A stretch of DNA of 41,016 nucleotides. Source: Pseudomonadota bacterium. GTDB lineage: Bacteria; Pseudomonadota; Alphaproteobacteria; Sphingomonadales; Sphingomonadaceae. How positions within the stretch are numbered: the first letter of the stretch is position 1; each line of letters begins with the position of its first letter. Shown here piece after piece: positions 10,383-17,559 of this stretch. The DNA lies in the NCBI GenBank assembly GCA_018240865.1, contig JAFEEY010000032.1, positions 38,952-79,967 on the forward strand, written 5' to 3'. The notes below the pieces were generated by a model. The model saw nothing but the letters and a program-made list of their open reading frames with translations, had not been told where the DNA came from and ran no database searches. Made by a program: the position numbers and the translations under genes.

Positions 10383-11133
10383 GATTGTCCTCTTGGTAAT
10401 TCGCTACAGCAGTGACGGCAGTGCCCGCCGTCAGTCGCTCCAGGTCCTGTTTGGCTGCGCGCAGCTCGGCATTGATCGCCACACGTTTGTTGAATTGCTT
10501 TTCACGCGCCAGCCGCGATTTGATCCGCTCGACCTCGCGCAGTTGCGCCTTGATCGCCTCTGCGAGCGCGATGCGATCTTCTAGCGAGGCGAGTTTTTCG
10601 GCCGCGTAAGCGGAGTTCGCTGCTTCAGCCATGCCTGGGACTAGCCGGTTCGTCTGTCCCGTCACTATGGGTTCGAGCAACCGCTCGTATAGTGCGCCCA
10701 TGTTTAGCGCGACTGGAAGCGGTGTGCGGCGTGCGTCCTCGGGCAACCAGTCGCCCACGAAATAGTCGCCCACCACCCAACGGGTGCTATCGGCCTCGCT
10801 CGGTCGCTTGTAGGCTGCGGCTAGCCTCACGCGGCCGCCATGGGCCACTTCGAAAATCAGCGGAAAGGGAATGGCCTTGTCGATGGCGCGCAGCACGTCG
10901 TGGTCGAGTGACGCGTTGCGTGCGGTGATGCGGAAGACCTGAACCTCGGCGACTGACTTCGTGGCCGCCAGGTTGACCGTTTCGGGTGCCAGCTTGTGCG
11001 ACCAGACGATCTGATCCACCTCGCGGACGAAGAGGTCCTTCAGCGCGGTGTTGGCGCCGGCATGCTCGTAGATTTTGCTCTTGGGGATCACGCGTCCAAA
11101 AGCGGCAGCACGTGGCCATTCGTAGAGGATCAT
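10375..11133 (-). CDS. DUF4391 protein of the restriction-like operon
   Basis: A 252-residue protein that I place in DUF4391 from its N-terminal pattern: YEWP..AAFGRVIPKSKIYEH, then IVWSHKLAPETVNLAAT and EVQVFRI, then a core with AIDKAIPFPLIFEV. The C-terminal 60 residues are a likely coiled coil rich in Glu, Arg, Lys and Leu. The biochemical role is unknown to me. It overlaps the upstream helicase by 4 nt and mod by 8 nt, so it is translated as part of the same operon. DUF4391 genes are, from memory, regularly found between a helicase and a type III-like Mod, which suggests a structural or bridging subunit; that is inference. Confidence 0.8.
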   Translation of the reverse strand: MILYEWPRAAAFGRVIPKSKIYEHAGANTALKDLFVREVDQIVWSHKLAPETVNLAATKSVAEVQVFRITARNASLDHDVLRAIDKAIPFPLIFEVAHGGRVRLAAAYKRPSEADSTRWVVGDYFVGDWLPEDARRTPLPVALNMGALYERLLEPIVTGQTNRLVPGMAEAANSAYAAEKLASLEDRIALAEAIKAQLREVERIKSRLAREKQFNKRVAINAELRAAKQDLERLTAGTAVTAVANYQEDNHG

Positions 11134-14100
11134 GATCCCCCCTCGATGACAAGGAACGCGATCAGTTCGAAATCGTCTAGCCCCTTGATAGTATGGGTGA
11201 GCGCCGTGGTCCGCCCGCCGCTGAACAGGCTGTCGATGTCCTTTTCTTCCTTCACCTCGATCATGGACCGGATTGCGCTGGAGAGCAGGTCGGAATAGCG
11301 CCCCATCTGGCGCCCATCATCGGTCCGCTCGTTGAAGACCCGGCAAACCTCCCGGATCGGTTCTATCTGCCCCTTACAGCTGGTGCGGATCAGGTCGAGC
11401 AGCCGTTTGACCTCGGTATGGTCGGCGGCGATTTCACCGTCGTCGCCAATGTAGACCAGGTAGAACGGATGGAGCCGGTTCTGCTGGTTCACATTCACGC
11501 TGTCATGGATGTTCTTCAAGGCGAAGATAACGCCTGGATGCAATCCAAGCTCTGGCTGTGCAGGGACGATGGCGTGCATGCCGAAGGGCACGTTGTCCAG
11601 GTCACCGTGCTCCTTGACGTAGTTGAGCAGGTCCATTCGGAAGTCGTTCAGGCCGAGGTCGGTGATGGAAATGCCGGCCTTCACGTCCTCGAGCTCGATG
11701 ACTTCCTCCTGCATCCGTTTCAGCTGTTCCTTGCGGTAGGCAATGTCGCTCGACTTGGCGGTCAGCACATTGTCATCGCCCGTCGCCGTGACGTCCGCAA
11801 TCACCATCCGGTTTTCGACGCGCTCCTTAAGGTTGATGTACTCGTCGAGCGTGATGTCCGGCCAATAGTTGACCAGCTGGATCTGGCTGTTGGGTGAGCC
11901 GATGCGGTCGATCCGGCCGAAGCGTTGGATGATGCGTACCGGGTTCCAGTGGATGTCGTAATTCACCAGGAAGTCGCAGTCCTGAAGGTTCTGGCCTTCA
12001 GAAATGCAGTCAGTGCCGATCAGGATGTCCAGCTCGCCGGGCTCATTGGGCAGGACGATGGCCTTGTCCTTTGAACGGGGGGAAAACAGCGTCAGCACCC
12101 CCTGAAAGTCATAGGATTTCTTAAGGGTGGTCTTCGGTGAATCTGATCCGGTGACCTTGCCGACGTGCAGCCCCAGCTGCTGCGCGAAGGGCGCGAGATT
12201 GTCGTAGAGATAATTGGCGGTATCGGCGAAGGCCGTGAAGATCAGGACCTTGCGGTTACCGACATTCAGCGGCGCTTCGACCTTCTGACCGATGAGCGAA
12301 AGCAGGTGCTGGAGCTTCGTATCGTCTCCGGGTGTCACCTTGTCCATCGATGCAATCAGATCGTCGATCAGCACAAGGTCGGCAGCCAGGTCGTGCTTCC
12401 ACGACGGCAAATCCATGTCGCCAAGACTGATCTGGACTTTCTTGCCCACGGTGAACTCATCAAGGCCGGCCAGATCGTCGTCTTCAGGATCAAAGGCGCT
12501 CATCTCTGCGAGATGGTCGCTGACGCTGCCTGCGCGTCCAGTTCGCTCAAACTCTTCGATTGCGTTCAGCGTGCGGGAAATGTTGGTACCGAGGGATCGC
12601 AGCGTCAGCCTGAACGCCGCGACCGAACTCTCGAGGCGCTTCAGAAGATTGGTGGTCATCAGCGCCTGTAGACTGCGCTCCCGGTCTGCCTGACGCAGTT
12701 TGCCGCGGCCGCCCTCGACCTGCGTGTCGTAGATTTCTTCGTATTTCCGGAGACGGCTGGGAAGGATGTAGCTGATGGGCGCATAGACCGCGAGCTTGAG
12801 CACCGACAGCTGCGTGAAAATGTCGTTCAGCCCCACCACGTCCGACCGCTGTGTAATCGGGCAGTGGAACGATAGCGGCTTCCGGCGATGCGGAAATTTG
12901 CCAATATCCTTCGTGTCGTAGAACGTCTCGATGTGCTTGCGGGACCGGGCAATGGTCACCGAATCGAGCAGTTCGAAAAAGTCGAAGTCCAGCGTCTTGA
13001 GGATTGACGCCGCCGTCCGCTCCTCGGGAGGCAGCGATGTCCATTCGTTGAAGGCCTTCTGAGCCCGGCGGAAGATCTCTTCAATGCTGGTGTCGGTCTT
13101 GAGGTTCTTGCTGAGCGCCTCGGACTGCCCCTCGTAGGCCAGTGCGAGCTGGTTGCGCAGATCGGTGAAGCGGTTGTTCACCGGCGTTGCCGAGAGCATC
13201 AGAACCTTGGTCTTCACGCCCGCGCGGATGACCTTGTTCATCAGCTTCTGGTAGCGCGTCTCCCGATCCTTGAAGACGTCATTGTTCCGGAAGTTGTGGG
13301 ATTCGTCGATGACGACCAGGTCGTAATTGCCCCAGTTCACCCGGTTCAACGGGATGCCGAAGGATTCCCCGGAGGTGCGGGACAGATCGGTGTGGCACAG
13401 GACATCGTAGTTGAACCGGTCCCTGGCGAAGATGTTGGTAGTCAGGTTGGTATTGTAATTGCGCCAGTTGTCCGCGAGCTTCTTGGGGCAAAGCACGAGG
13501 ACGGACCGGTTCCGCAGCTCATAATATTTGATCACTGCCAGCGCGGTGAAGGTTTTGCCGAGCCCCACAGAGTCGGCCAGAATGCAGCCGTTATAGGTCT
13601 CGAGCTTATTGATGATGCCGGTCGCGGCATCCTTCTGATAATTGAACAACTTGTTCCAAACCACGCTATCCCGGTAGCCAGTCAGGTCGTTCGGCAGCAC
13701 ATCTTCATCGACCTCCTCGAGGAAGTCCCGGAAGATATTGTAGACCATCATGAAGTAGATGCGTTCGGGCGCATTCTCCTGATACACAGACTCGATGTGG
13801 TCGCAGATGGCGGCTGTGACGTCCTGCAATTTCTCGGGGTCCGACCAAATCTGATCGAACAGCTGCAGGTACATCTGCGCATGGCTCGGGTCGTCGAAGC
13901 GCGTGACGAAATTCGAGACGGCATCGCCCTTCTGGTAACCCAGGTCGACCGCCGTGAATCCGCTGATGGGCATGTAGGCCACTGCGTCAGCCGTGCCCCC
14001 CACATGCATGAACTGCTGCATCGGCGCCTTGGTCCCGTTGGACCGGAACTTTGCTTTCTTGCGGATCCAGTCGGCGCATTCGCGTGCCACGGCACGCTGC

Positions 14101-14399
14101 GTCAGCTTGTTGCGAAGCTGGATCTCGAATTCGGTTCCATAAAGCCCGCTCTCCCGCCGAGCTTTCGGGATGAAGAACTCCCGTCGCTCCTTGGCCAGGC
14201 GATCGGTTGCACCGTTCGGCGTGAATGTGGGAGCGGTAAATATGAACTGCAGGCTCTCGATCCTGGAGAGCTCGGACTTGAGCGCCTCGTATGCATAGAT
14301 CGAGAAACAGGAGGCAGCGATCTTTACCCGCGAACCCTTGGTCAGGGCCTGCTTGAGATCGTCACCCCACAGATGGGAATTGTTATCAATGATCTGCAT
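11130..14399 (-). CDS. PLD-like/SNF2 helicase of the restriction-like operon
   Basis: A 1089-residue protein. Residues about 1-165 resemble a phospholipase D-like module (RVKIAASCFSIYAYEAL, and later QQFMHVGGTADAVAYMPISG), but the HxK catalytic pair is incomplete because the His133 region lacks the following Lys. A SNF2/SF2 helicase follows: DSVGLGKT (276-283), VVIDESH (362-368), LMLSATP (401-407), a C-terminal lobe with KVLIFTAFADTANYLYDNL, and TDCISEGQNLQ and QRFGRIDRIGS (motifs V and VI). It probably translocates on DNA. It is not a normal part of type III R-M, which needs only Mod and Res, so it marks this locus as an expanded system. Its start overlaps the WYL gene by 14 nt. Confidence 0.9.
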   Translation of the reverse strand: MQIIDNNSHLWGDDLKQALTKGSRVKIAASCFSIYAYEALKSELSRIESLQFIFTAPTFTPNGATDRLAKERREFFIPKARRESGLYGTEFEIQLRNKLTQRAVARECADWIRKKAKFRSNGTKAPMQQFMHVGGTADAVAYMPISGFTAVDLGYQKGDAVSNFVTRFDDPSHAQMYLQLFDQIWSDPEKLQDVTAAICDHIESVYQENAPERIYFMMVYNIFRDFLEEVDEDVLPNDLTGYRDSVVWNKLFNYQKDAATGIINKLETYNGCILADSVGLGKTFTALAVIKYYELRNRSVLVLCPKKLADNWRNYNTNLTTNIFARDRFNYDVLCHTDLSRTSGESFGIPLNRVNWGNYDLVVIDESHNFRNNDVFKDRETRYQKLMNKVIRAGVKTKVLMLSATPVNNRFTDLRNQLALAYEGQSEALSKNLKTDTSIEEIFRRAQKAFNEWTSLPPEERTAASILKTLDFDFFELLDSVTIARSRKHIETFYDTKDIGKFPHRRKPLSFHCPITQRSDVVGLNDIFTQLSVLKLAVYAPISYILPSRLRKYEEIYDTQVEGGRGKLRQADRERSLQALMTTNLLKRLESSVAAFRLTLRSLGTNISRTLNAIEEFERTGRAGSVSDHLAEMSAFDPEDDDLAGLDEFTVGKKVQISLGDMDLPSWKHDLAADLVLIDDLIASMDKVTPGDDTKLQHLLSLIGQKVEAPLNVGNRKVLIFTAFADTANYLYDNLAPFAQQLGLHVGKVTGSDSPKTTLKKSYDFQGVLTLFSPRSKDKAIVLPNEPGELDILIGTDCISEGQNLQDCDFLVNYDIHWNPVRIIQRFGRIDRIGSPNSQIQLVNYWPDITLDEYINLKERVENRMVIADVTATGDDNVLTAKSSDIAYRKEQLKRMQEEVIELEDVKAGISITDLGLNDFRMDLLNYVKEHGDLDNVPFGMHAIVPAQPELGLHPGVIFALKNIHDSVNVNQQNRLHPFYLVYIGDDGEIAADHTEVKRLLDLIRTSCKGQIEPIREVCRVFNERTDDGRQMGRYSDLLSSAIRSMIEVKEEKDIDSLFSGGRTTALTHTIKGLDDFELIAFLVIEGGS

Positions 14400-15240
14400 G
14401 GATCGCCTCCCGATTTAGCAGGACGATTTGCTGATCCTGTGGTGACCTGGCAGCTGGGTCGGTGTCGAGGCCCAGACGCTTCAGTGCATAGTAGAGAAGA
14501 GCCCTTCGGACCGGGATGGTCGTCACGCCCCTTTCCATTCCGTAATCGAGCTCGATCGCCTTGCGCTGACCGGCACTCAATGCGGGATGAGGCGCGATCT
14601 GGAGCTCGACCTGCTCTTCCCATTCGCTATCGCCGGAAGGCCTAGCATCTGCCGGCTTCGATAAGCGCGTATCGGTGATGCGCGAGAGAACAAAGTCCTT
14701 GAAGGTGCTGCTGCGTGGGCAATGCGCCCGAGCATGCCATCTGAAGCCGTCAAACACCAAGGCATGAGGTTCGATCCACCGCCAAGCAGGCTCAGGGGAT
14801 GACATCGATTGGTAGAAGACCTCAATCGCCTCGTGCCGCTTGATCGCCGTTACGATGGCCCTCAGAATTTTGGGCGAGACAGCACGGGCAGGCGCCGGTG
14901 CACAGGCGAAACTCGGTAAGCCCCCAATCCAGCTGTCGTCGGCGGCAATGATCCCATCCGAAAGCGATCTGAGCTGGGAGAGATATTGGGCTGCGTCGGG
15001 CTGGTGGAACACGGGGGTAAACGACGAGCTGCGAACGTAAGTCCTGGCGCTCTTGTCGTAGACCATGTTGGCTTCGGCCAGACCGAGATATCTGTTCAGA
15101 TCCGTCGAAGCCTGGTTGATCGAAACGCCGAAAACGTCGATCAAGTCACTGCGGTTGACATGCCCTTCCCAGAAGAGCCTGAATTCGATGAATTCGAGGC
15201 GGCTCTCAACCCCGCGCCTCAATCCCGAATCGCTGTCCAT
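14386..15240 (-). CDS. WYL-domain transcriptional regulator (BrxR/CapW-like)
   Basis: A 284-residue protein. The N-terminal 70 residues look like a winged helix-turn-helix (ESRLEFIEFRLFWEGHVNRSDL, then SINQASTDLNRYLGL). A WYL-type domain follows, with HALVFDGFRWHARAHC and FKDFVLSRI matching the family pattern, and the last 80 residues fit the WCX tail. Proteins of this architecture (BrxR, CapW) sit ahead of defence operons and repress them until a ligand, probably a nucleic acid, is sensed. I chose ATG 15240, which has a G-rich site 8-12 nt upstream; a TTG at 15255 in the same frame would overlap the operator-like repeat. First gene of the operon; its 3' end overlaps the helicase start. Confidence 0.85.
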   Translation of the reverse strand: MDSDSGLRRGVESRLEFIEFRLFWEGHVNRSDLIDVFGVSINQASTDLNRYLGLAEANMVYDKSARTYVRSSSFTPVFHQPDAAQYLSQLRSLSDGIIAADDSWIGGLPSFACAPAPARAVSPKILRAIVTAIKRHEAIEVFYQSMSSPEPAWRWIEPHALVFDGFRWHARAHCPRSSTFKDFVLSRITDTRLSKPADARPSGDSEWEEQVELQIAPHPALSAGQRKAIELDYGMERGVTTIPVRRALLYYALKRLGLDTDPAARSPQDQQIVLLNREAIHADH

Positions 15241-15254
15241 CCCCAGATCCCCCA

Positions 15255-15278
15255 AGAAACTGGGCTAAACCAGTTTCT
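15255..15278. promoter_or_regulatory. Inverted repeat, likely operator of the WYL regulator
   Basis: AGAAACTGG - 6 nt - CCAGTTTCT is a perfect 9-bp inverted repeat lying 15-38 nt upstream of the chosen WYL start. Position and symmetry suit autorepression by a dimeric WYL regulator controlling the whole five-gene operon. Binding is inferred. Confidence 0.7.
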
Positions 15279-15352
15279 GTATGGGTAAGCGTAGTGGATG
15301 CTTTATGGCGGCGCAACGAGATTCGGAAAGCTGCTGGCCCGGTTTGACTAAA

Positions 15353-15547
15353 CTACCTGCGGCTAACTGCCTCTGAGCTAGCAAGAAATTCCGACACCTT
15401 CTGGCAGGTCTTGTGGCGCGGCCTGCGCCCGTCCCGAAGGTCGTGAACGAAGCGAGGATCTGCCACGACGTGCCGACCAAAGGTGCTCGGCGACGTCCTT
15501 GTTTGCGCCAGATATGCCTCGATCTGCTCCAGTAGCTCCATCGCCAT
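15353..15547 (-). CDS. Small helical protein divergent from the S24 repressor
   Basis: A 64-residue protein starting MAMELLEQIEAYLAQ. The order of elements (LLEQIEAYLAQTRTSPSTFG, then DPRFVHDLRDGR, then KTCQKVSEFLAS) looks like a minimal helix-turn-helix of the kind seen in short Cro-like or XRE-like proteins; the segment SPSTFGRHVVADPRFVHDL could be the HTH. It is transcribed divergently from the S24 repressor, and their shared 100-bp intergenic region carries a LexA box and two palindromes. The arrangement resembles a phage or ICE repressor/Cro switch, but that role is inference. No family name recognised. Confidence 0.58.
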   Translation of the reverse strand: MAMELLEQIEAYLAQTRTSPSTFGRHVVADPRFVHDLRDGRRPRHKTCQKVSEFLASSEAVSRR

Positions 15548-15566
15548 AGACTCGCTTTAAGCTTGT

Positions 15567-15581
15567 GTTCTTGTTATGTTC
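15567..15581. promoter_or_regulatory. LexA box (GTTC-N7-GTTC)
   Basis: GTTC TTGTTAT GTTC matches the established alphaproteobacterial LexA consensus exactly. It lies 66 nt before the S24 repressor start and 20 nt before the start of the divergent small gene, so it could control either or both. Confidence 0.7.
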
Positions 15582-15584
15582 TTA

Positions 15585-15623
15585 CTAGGAAGGCTTCCTA
15601 GAGTCTAGGATCGATTTTCCTAG
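15585..15623. promoter_or_regulatory. Tandem CTAGGA/TCCTAG palindromes, likely repressor operators
   Basis: Two palindromes with the same half-site lie side by side. One is CTAGGAAG-G-CTTCCTAG (15585-15601, perfect 8-bp arms). The other is CTAGGA-N7-TCCTAG (15605-15623). They lie between the LexA box and the S24 repressor start, where an autoregulatory operator would be expected. Confidence 0.6.
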
Positions 15624-15647
15624 GCGCCCGCGATAGGACTGGCAGTC

Positions 15648-16289
15648 ATGGACGACGCACGGAGAGCCCTGGACGAACTGATCCAACAACGAGGGGTGAA
15701 TTACTCCTCGGTTTCGCGCCTGCTGGGGCGCAATGCCGCATACATCCAGCAGTATATTCGGCGCGGCAGCCCGAGGCAGCTGGACGAGCAGGATCGCTCG
15801 GTTCTGGCGCGATTTTTCGGGGTCGATGAGAAGGTTCTTGGAGCCCCTGCCCGCCGCTCAGGCCCGGTCGTCGAACTGGTCCATGTGCCTTTGCTCAATG
15901 TCGAGGCATCGGCCGGCCATGGCGCTCTGGCCGAAATGGAAGCCAAATCCGCGCAGTTCGGCTTCGACGAGAAGTGGCTTCGCCGACTGACCGCGAGCAA
16001 GGCATCGAGCCTCTCGATTATCGCGGTCCATGGGGACTCCATGGAGCCCACCCTCCACGATGGCGACGAGGTTATGGTCGATCTCGGGGATGGCCAGTCG
16101 CGGCTGAGAGACGGGATCTATGTCCTGCGGATGGACGACATGTTGAGCGTAAAGCGCATTGCCCTCGAACCGCAGGGCAAGCGGGCGTCGGTTCTGAGCG
16201 ACAACCCGGCCTATCCAAGCTGGCGCGGCCTCGAGAAACGCACGCTCAATATCGTCGGACGGGTTCTCTGGTTCGGACGGGCGCTCTAA
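15648..16289 (+). CDS. S24 (LexA/CI-like) self-cleaving transcriptional repressor
   Basis: A 213-residue protein. The N-terminal 65 residues form an XRE-type helix-turn-helix (NYSSVSRLLGRNAAYIQQYI). The C-terminal half is a peptidase S24 domain with the catalytic Ser in VHGDSMEPTLHDGDEVMVD and the catalytic Lys in MLSVKRIALEP, the Ser-Lys dyad. A linker around residues 85-105 (NVEASAGHGALAE) contains AG and GH dipeptides where LexA and CI self-cleave after Ala-Gly or a similar pair. Members of this family keep mobile elements quiet and are inactivated by RecA* during DNA damage. The LexA box and two palindromes upstream support SOS-responsive autoregulation. Three small genes follow closely on the same strand. 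Confidence 0.92.
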   Translation: MDDARRALDELIQQRGVNYSSVSRLLGRNAAYIQQYIRRGSPRQLDEQDRSVLARFFGVDEKVLGAPARRSGPVVELVHVPLLNVEASAGHGALAEMEAKSAQFGFDEKWLRRLTASKASSLSIIAVHGDSMEPTLHDGDEVMVDLGDGQSRLRDGIYVLRMDDMLSVKRIALEPQGKRASVLSDNPAYPSWRGLEKRTLNIVGRVLWFGRAL

Positions 16290-16301
16290 GGTGGTTCTCT
16301 G

Positions 16302-16727
16302 ATGCTTGCCCTCCTTGCCGCTTCGATCGTCGCTTCCGGACAGACCTTTACCTGCACACCGACTCATGTCTGGGATGGAGACGGTCCGGTCTGGTGTGCG
16401 GAAGGCCCTCACCTGCGGATCGCCGGCATCGCGGCCCGGGAAATGGACGGCACCTGCCGCACCAATCAACCCTGCCCAAATGCCACGGCAATTGAAGCGC
16501 GCGACGCCCTTGTACAGCTGATGGGTGGCGCGAAGGGAACAATTTCGACCGGTCATGTGGTGGTCAGAGGTCCGCGGCTGACATGCCGCTCCGAGGGGTC
16601 CGCAGGCGGAAACAGGACCGCTGCATGGTGCCGCCTGCCGTCAGGCGCAGATCTGTCATGCGCCATGATCAAGACCGGCACTGTCCTGCGCTGGGATCGC
16701 TACTGGAAAGGCCCGGCTTGCCGGTGA
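16302..16727 (+). CDS. Secreted SNase-like (thermonuclease-fold) protein
   Basis: A 141-residue protein with a short signal peptide (MLALLAASIVASGQT). The body follows the staphylococcal nuclease pattern: HVWDGDGPVWCAEGPHLRIAGIAAREMDG (Asp-Gly-Asp turn, then an Arg, then RIAGIAARE) and a helix IEARDALVQLMGG. Six or more cysteines suggest disulfides and a periplasmic location. The presence of an Arg and a Glu near the expected catalytic positions is visible, but I cannot confirm the third catalytic Arg. It may trim DNA in the periplasm during transfer, or be an inactive fold. It starts 12 nt after the S24 gene and its TGA overlaps the next GTG. Confidence 0.7.
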   Translation: MLALLAASIVASGQTFTCTPTHVWDGDGPVWCAEGPHLRIAGIAAREMDGTCRTNQPCPNATAIEARDALVQLMGGAKGTISTGHVVVRGPRLTCRSEGSAGGNRTAAWCRLPSGADLSCAMIKTGTVLRWDRYWKGPACR

Positions 16728-17029
16728 GCAGCACCACGCATCTGACCGGCATCGTCGAGCGGGCAGCAAACGGTCCGGTGCTGCGCACCGATGGTGGCGG
16801 GACCTGGGATCTCGACGACACCCGCCAGGTACGCAAATTCATCGGCGCTCGCGTCGAAGTTGTCGGGGAGCGTTCGGGGTTCAACGGATTTGTCTGTGAC
16901 CAGATATGGCCAGCCGGACAGCCTCGTCCGACTGCCTTCAAACTCCGGCTCGAACTCCTCCTTGCCGCAGCCTTCGTCGCCTACGGTCTCTACGCGGCGG
17001 TTGGCAGTGTCGTCAGCCTGCTGCGCTGA
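16724..17029 (+). CDS. DUF5818 protein with C-terminal membrane segment
   Basis: 101 residues starting at the GTG at 16724, which overlaps the preceding stop codon as GTGA. The first 60 residues form a small beta-rich domain (LTGIVERAANGPVLRTDGGG, then TWDLDD, RQVRKFIGARVEVVGERSGF) that I assign to DUF5818, a family resembling an OB-fold. A basic segment and one transmembrane helix (LLLAAAFVAYGLYAAVGSVVSLL) end the protein, so the domain is probably cytoplasmic and membrane-anchored. Function unknown. The longer frame upstream (from 16583) is a shadow of the nuclease-like gene. Confidence 0.74.
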   Translation: MSSTTHLTGIVERAANGPVLRTDGGGTWDLDDTRQVRKFIGARVEVVGERSGFNGFVCDQIWPAGQPRPTAFKLRLELLLAAAFVAYGLYAAVGSVVSLLR

Positions 17030-17226
17030 TGCTGAGCGAATGGGAGCTCTGGGCCTGCGCCCACCATGTCCTGCAAACTCATGGCGACAAGGCAACCTTG
17101 TACGTCGCCGAGCAGATTGGGGCTCTTGCACTTGCTGGCGACGAGGCAGGCATTTGGACATGGCAGGTTATCGCCGAGCGGATTGTTCAACTGAGCTCCA
17201 ACGCCCCGGACCGGCCACTACAGTAA
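17029..17226 (+). CDS. DUF6961-like small protein
   Basis: 65 residues. The pattern ELWACAHHVLQTHGDKAT, then YVAEQIGALALAGDEAGI, then WQVIAERIVQL is the one I associate with the small sphingomonad family DUF6961. It is mostly helical, with no membrane segment or catalytic motif. The ATG shares one base with the stop of the preceding gene, so the two are translationally coupled. It is the last gene of the S24 operon and faces the small minus-strand gene that ends at 17250. Confidence 0.65.
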   Translation: MLSEWELWACAHHVLQTHGDKATLYVAEQIGALALAGDEAGIWTWQVIAERIVQLSSNAPDRPLQ

Positions 17227-17249
17227 CCCTCCTCGGGAAGACTACCAGT

Positions 17250-17489
17250 TCATCCGATCGGCGACAGATCGCCCGGAAACAGACACGATTGCTCGACTGG
17301 GCCGCCATGGCTGTCGCCTTCGATGGTGAAGCCGCGCATTCGTTCGACCAAATGGCGAGCCAGATCGACCCTGGCGCTGCGCTGGGCGCGCGGATCATCG
17401 GCATTTAGACGGACGAACGTGTGCTCCGGCGCAACAGCCAGCGCGGCTTCGAGATGGGTAAGGAGGATATCGTCGGAGATTCGGGGCAT
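17250..17489 (-). CDS. Small orphan protein under a LexA box
   Basis: A 79-residue protein, not recognised. It begins MPRISDDILLTHLEAALAVA and has a basic middle (RAQRSARVDLARHLVERM) and a Gly/Pro-rich end. I chose the ATG at 17489; the open frame reaches a TTG at 17690 but would run through the LexA box and into traI. It lies 70 nt downstream of the traI stop on the same strand. Its own LexA box only 11 nt upstream of the start suggests an independent SOS-regulated promoter. Confidence 0.6.
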   Translation of the reverse strand: MPRISDDILLTHLEAALAVAPEHTFVRLNADDPRAQRSARVDLARHLVERMRGFTIEGDSHGGPVEQSCLFPGDLSPIG

Positions 17490-17499
17490 AGACCAATGA

Positions 17500-17514
17500 G
17501 AACAAATAAAGAAC
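17500..17514. promoter_or_regulatory. LexA box (GAAC-N7-GAAC)
   Basis: GAAC AAATAAA GAAC is the reverse complement of the GTTC-N7-GTTC consensus, an exact match. It sits between the traI stop and the start of the small gene at 17489. Confidence 0.7.
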
Positions 17515-17559
17515 TTTGAGTCAACCGGCCATGTGCGGACGCATGGGGACAGCGGGACG

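Noticed and set aside
13296..14645. 449-residue plus-strand frame antisense to the helicase
   Set aside because: The helicase on the other strand has all motifs; the antisense frame has none.
5213..15240. BREX or DISARM system
   Set aside because: No PglZ, BrxC, BrxL, DUF1998 or DrmA-type gene; the genes fit an expanded type III-like R-M.
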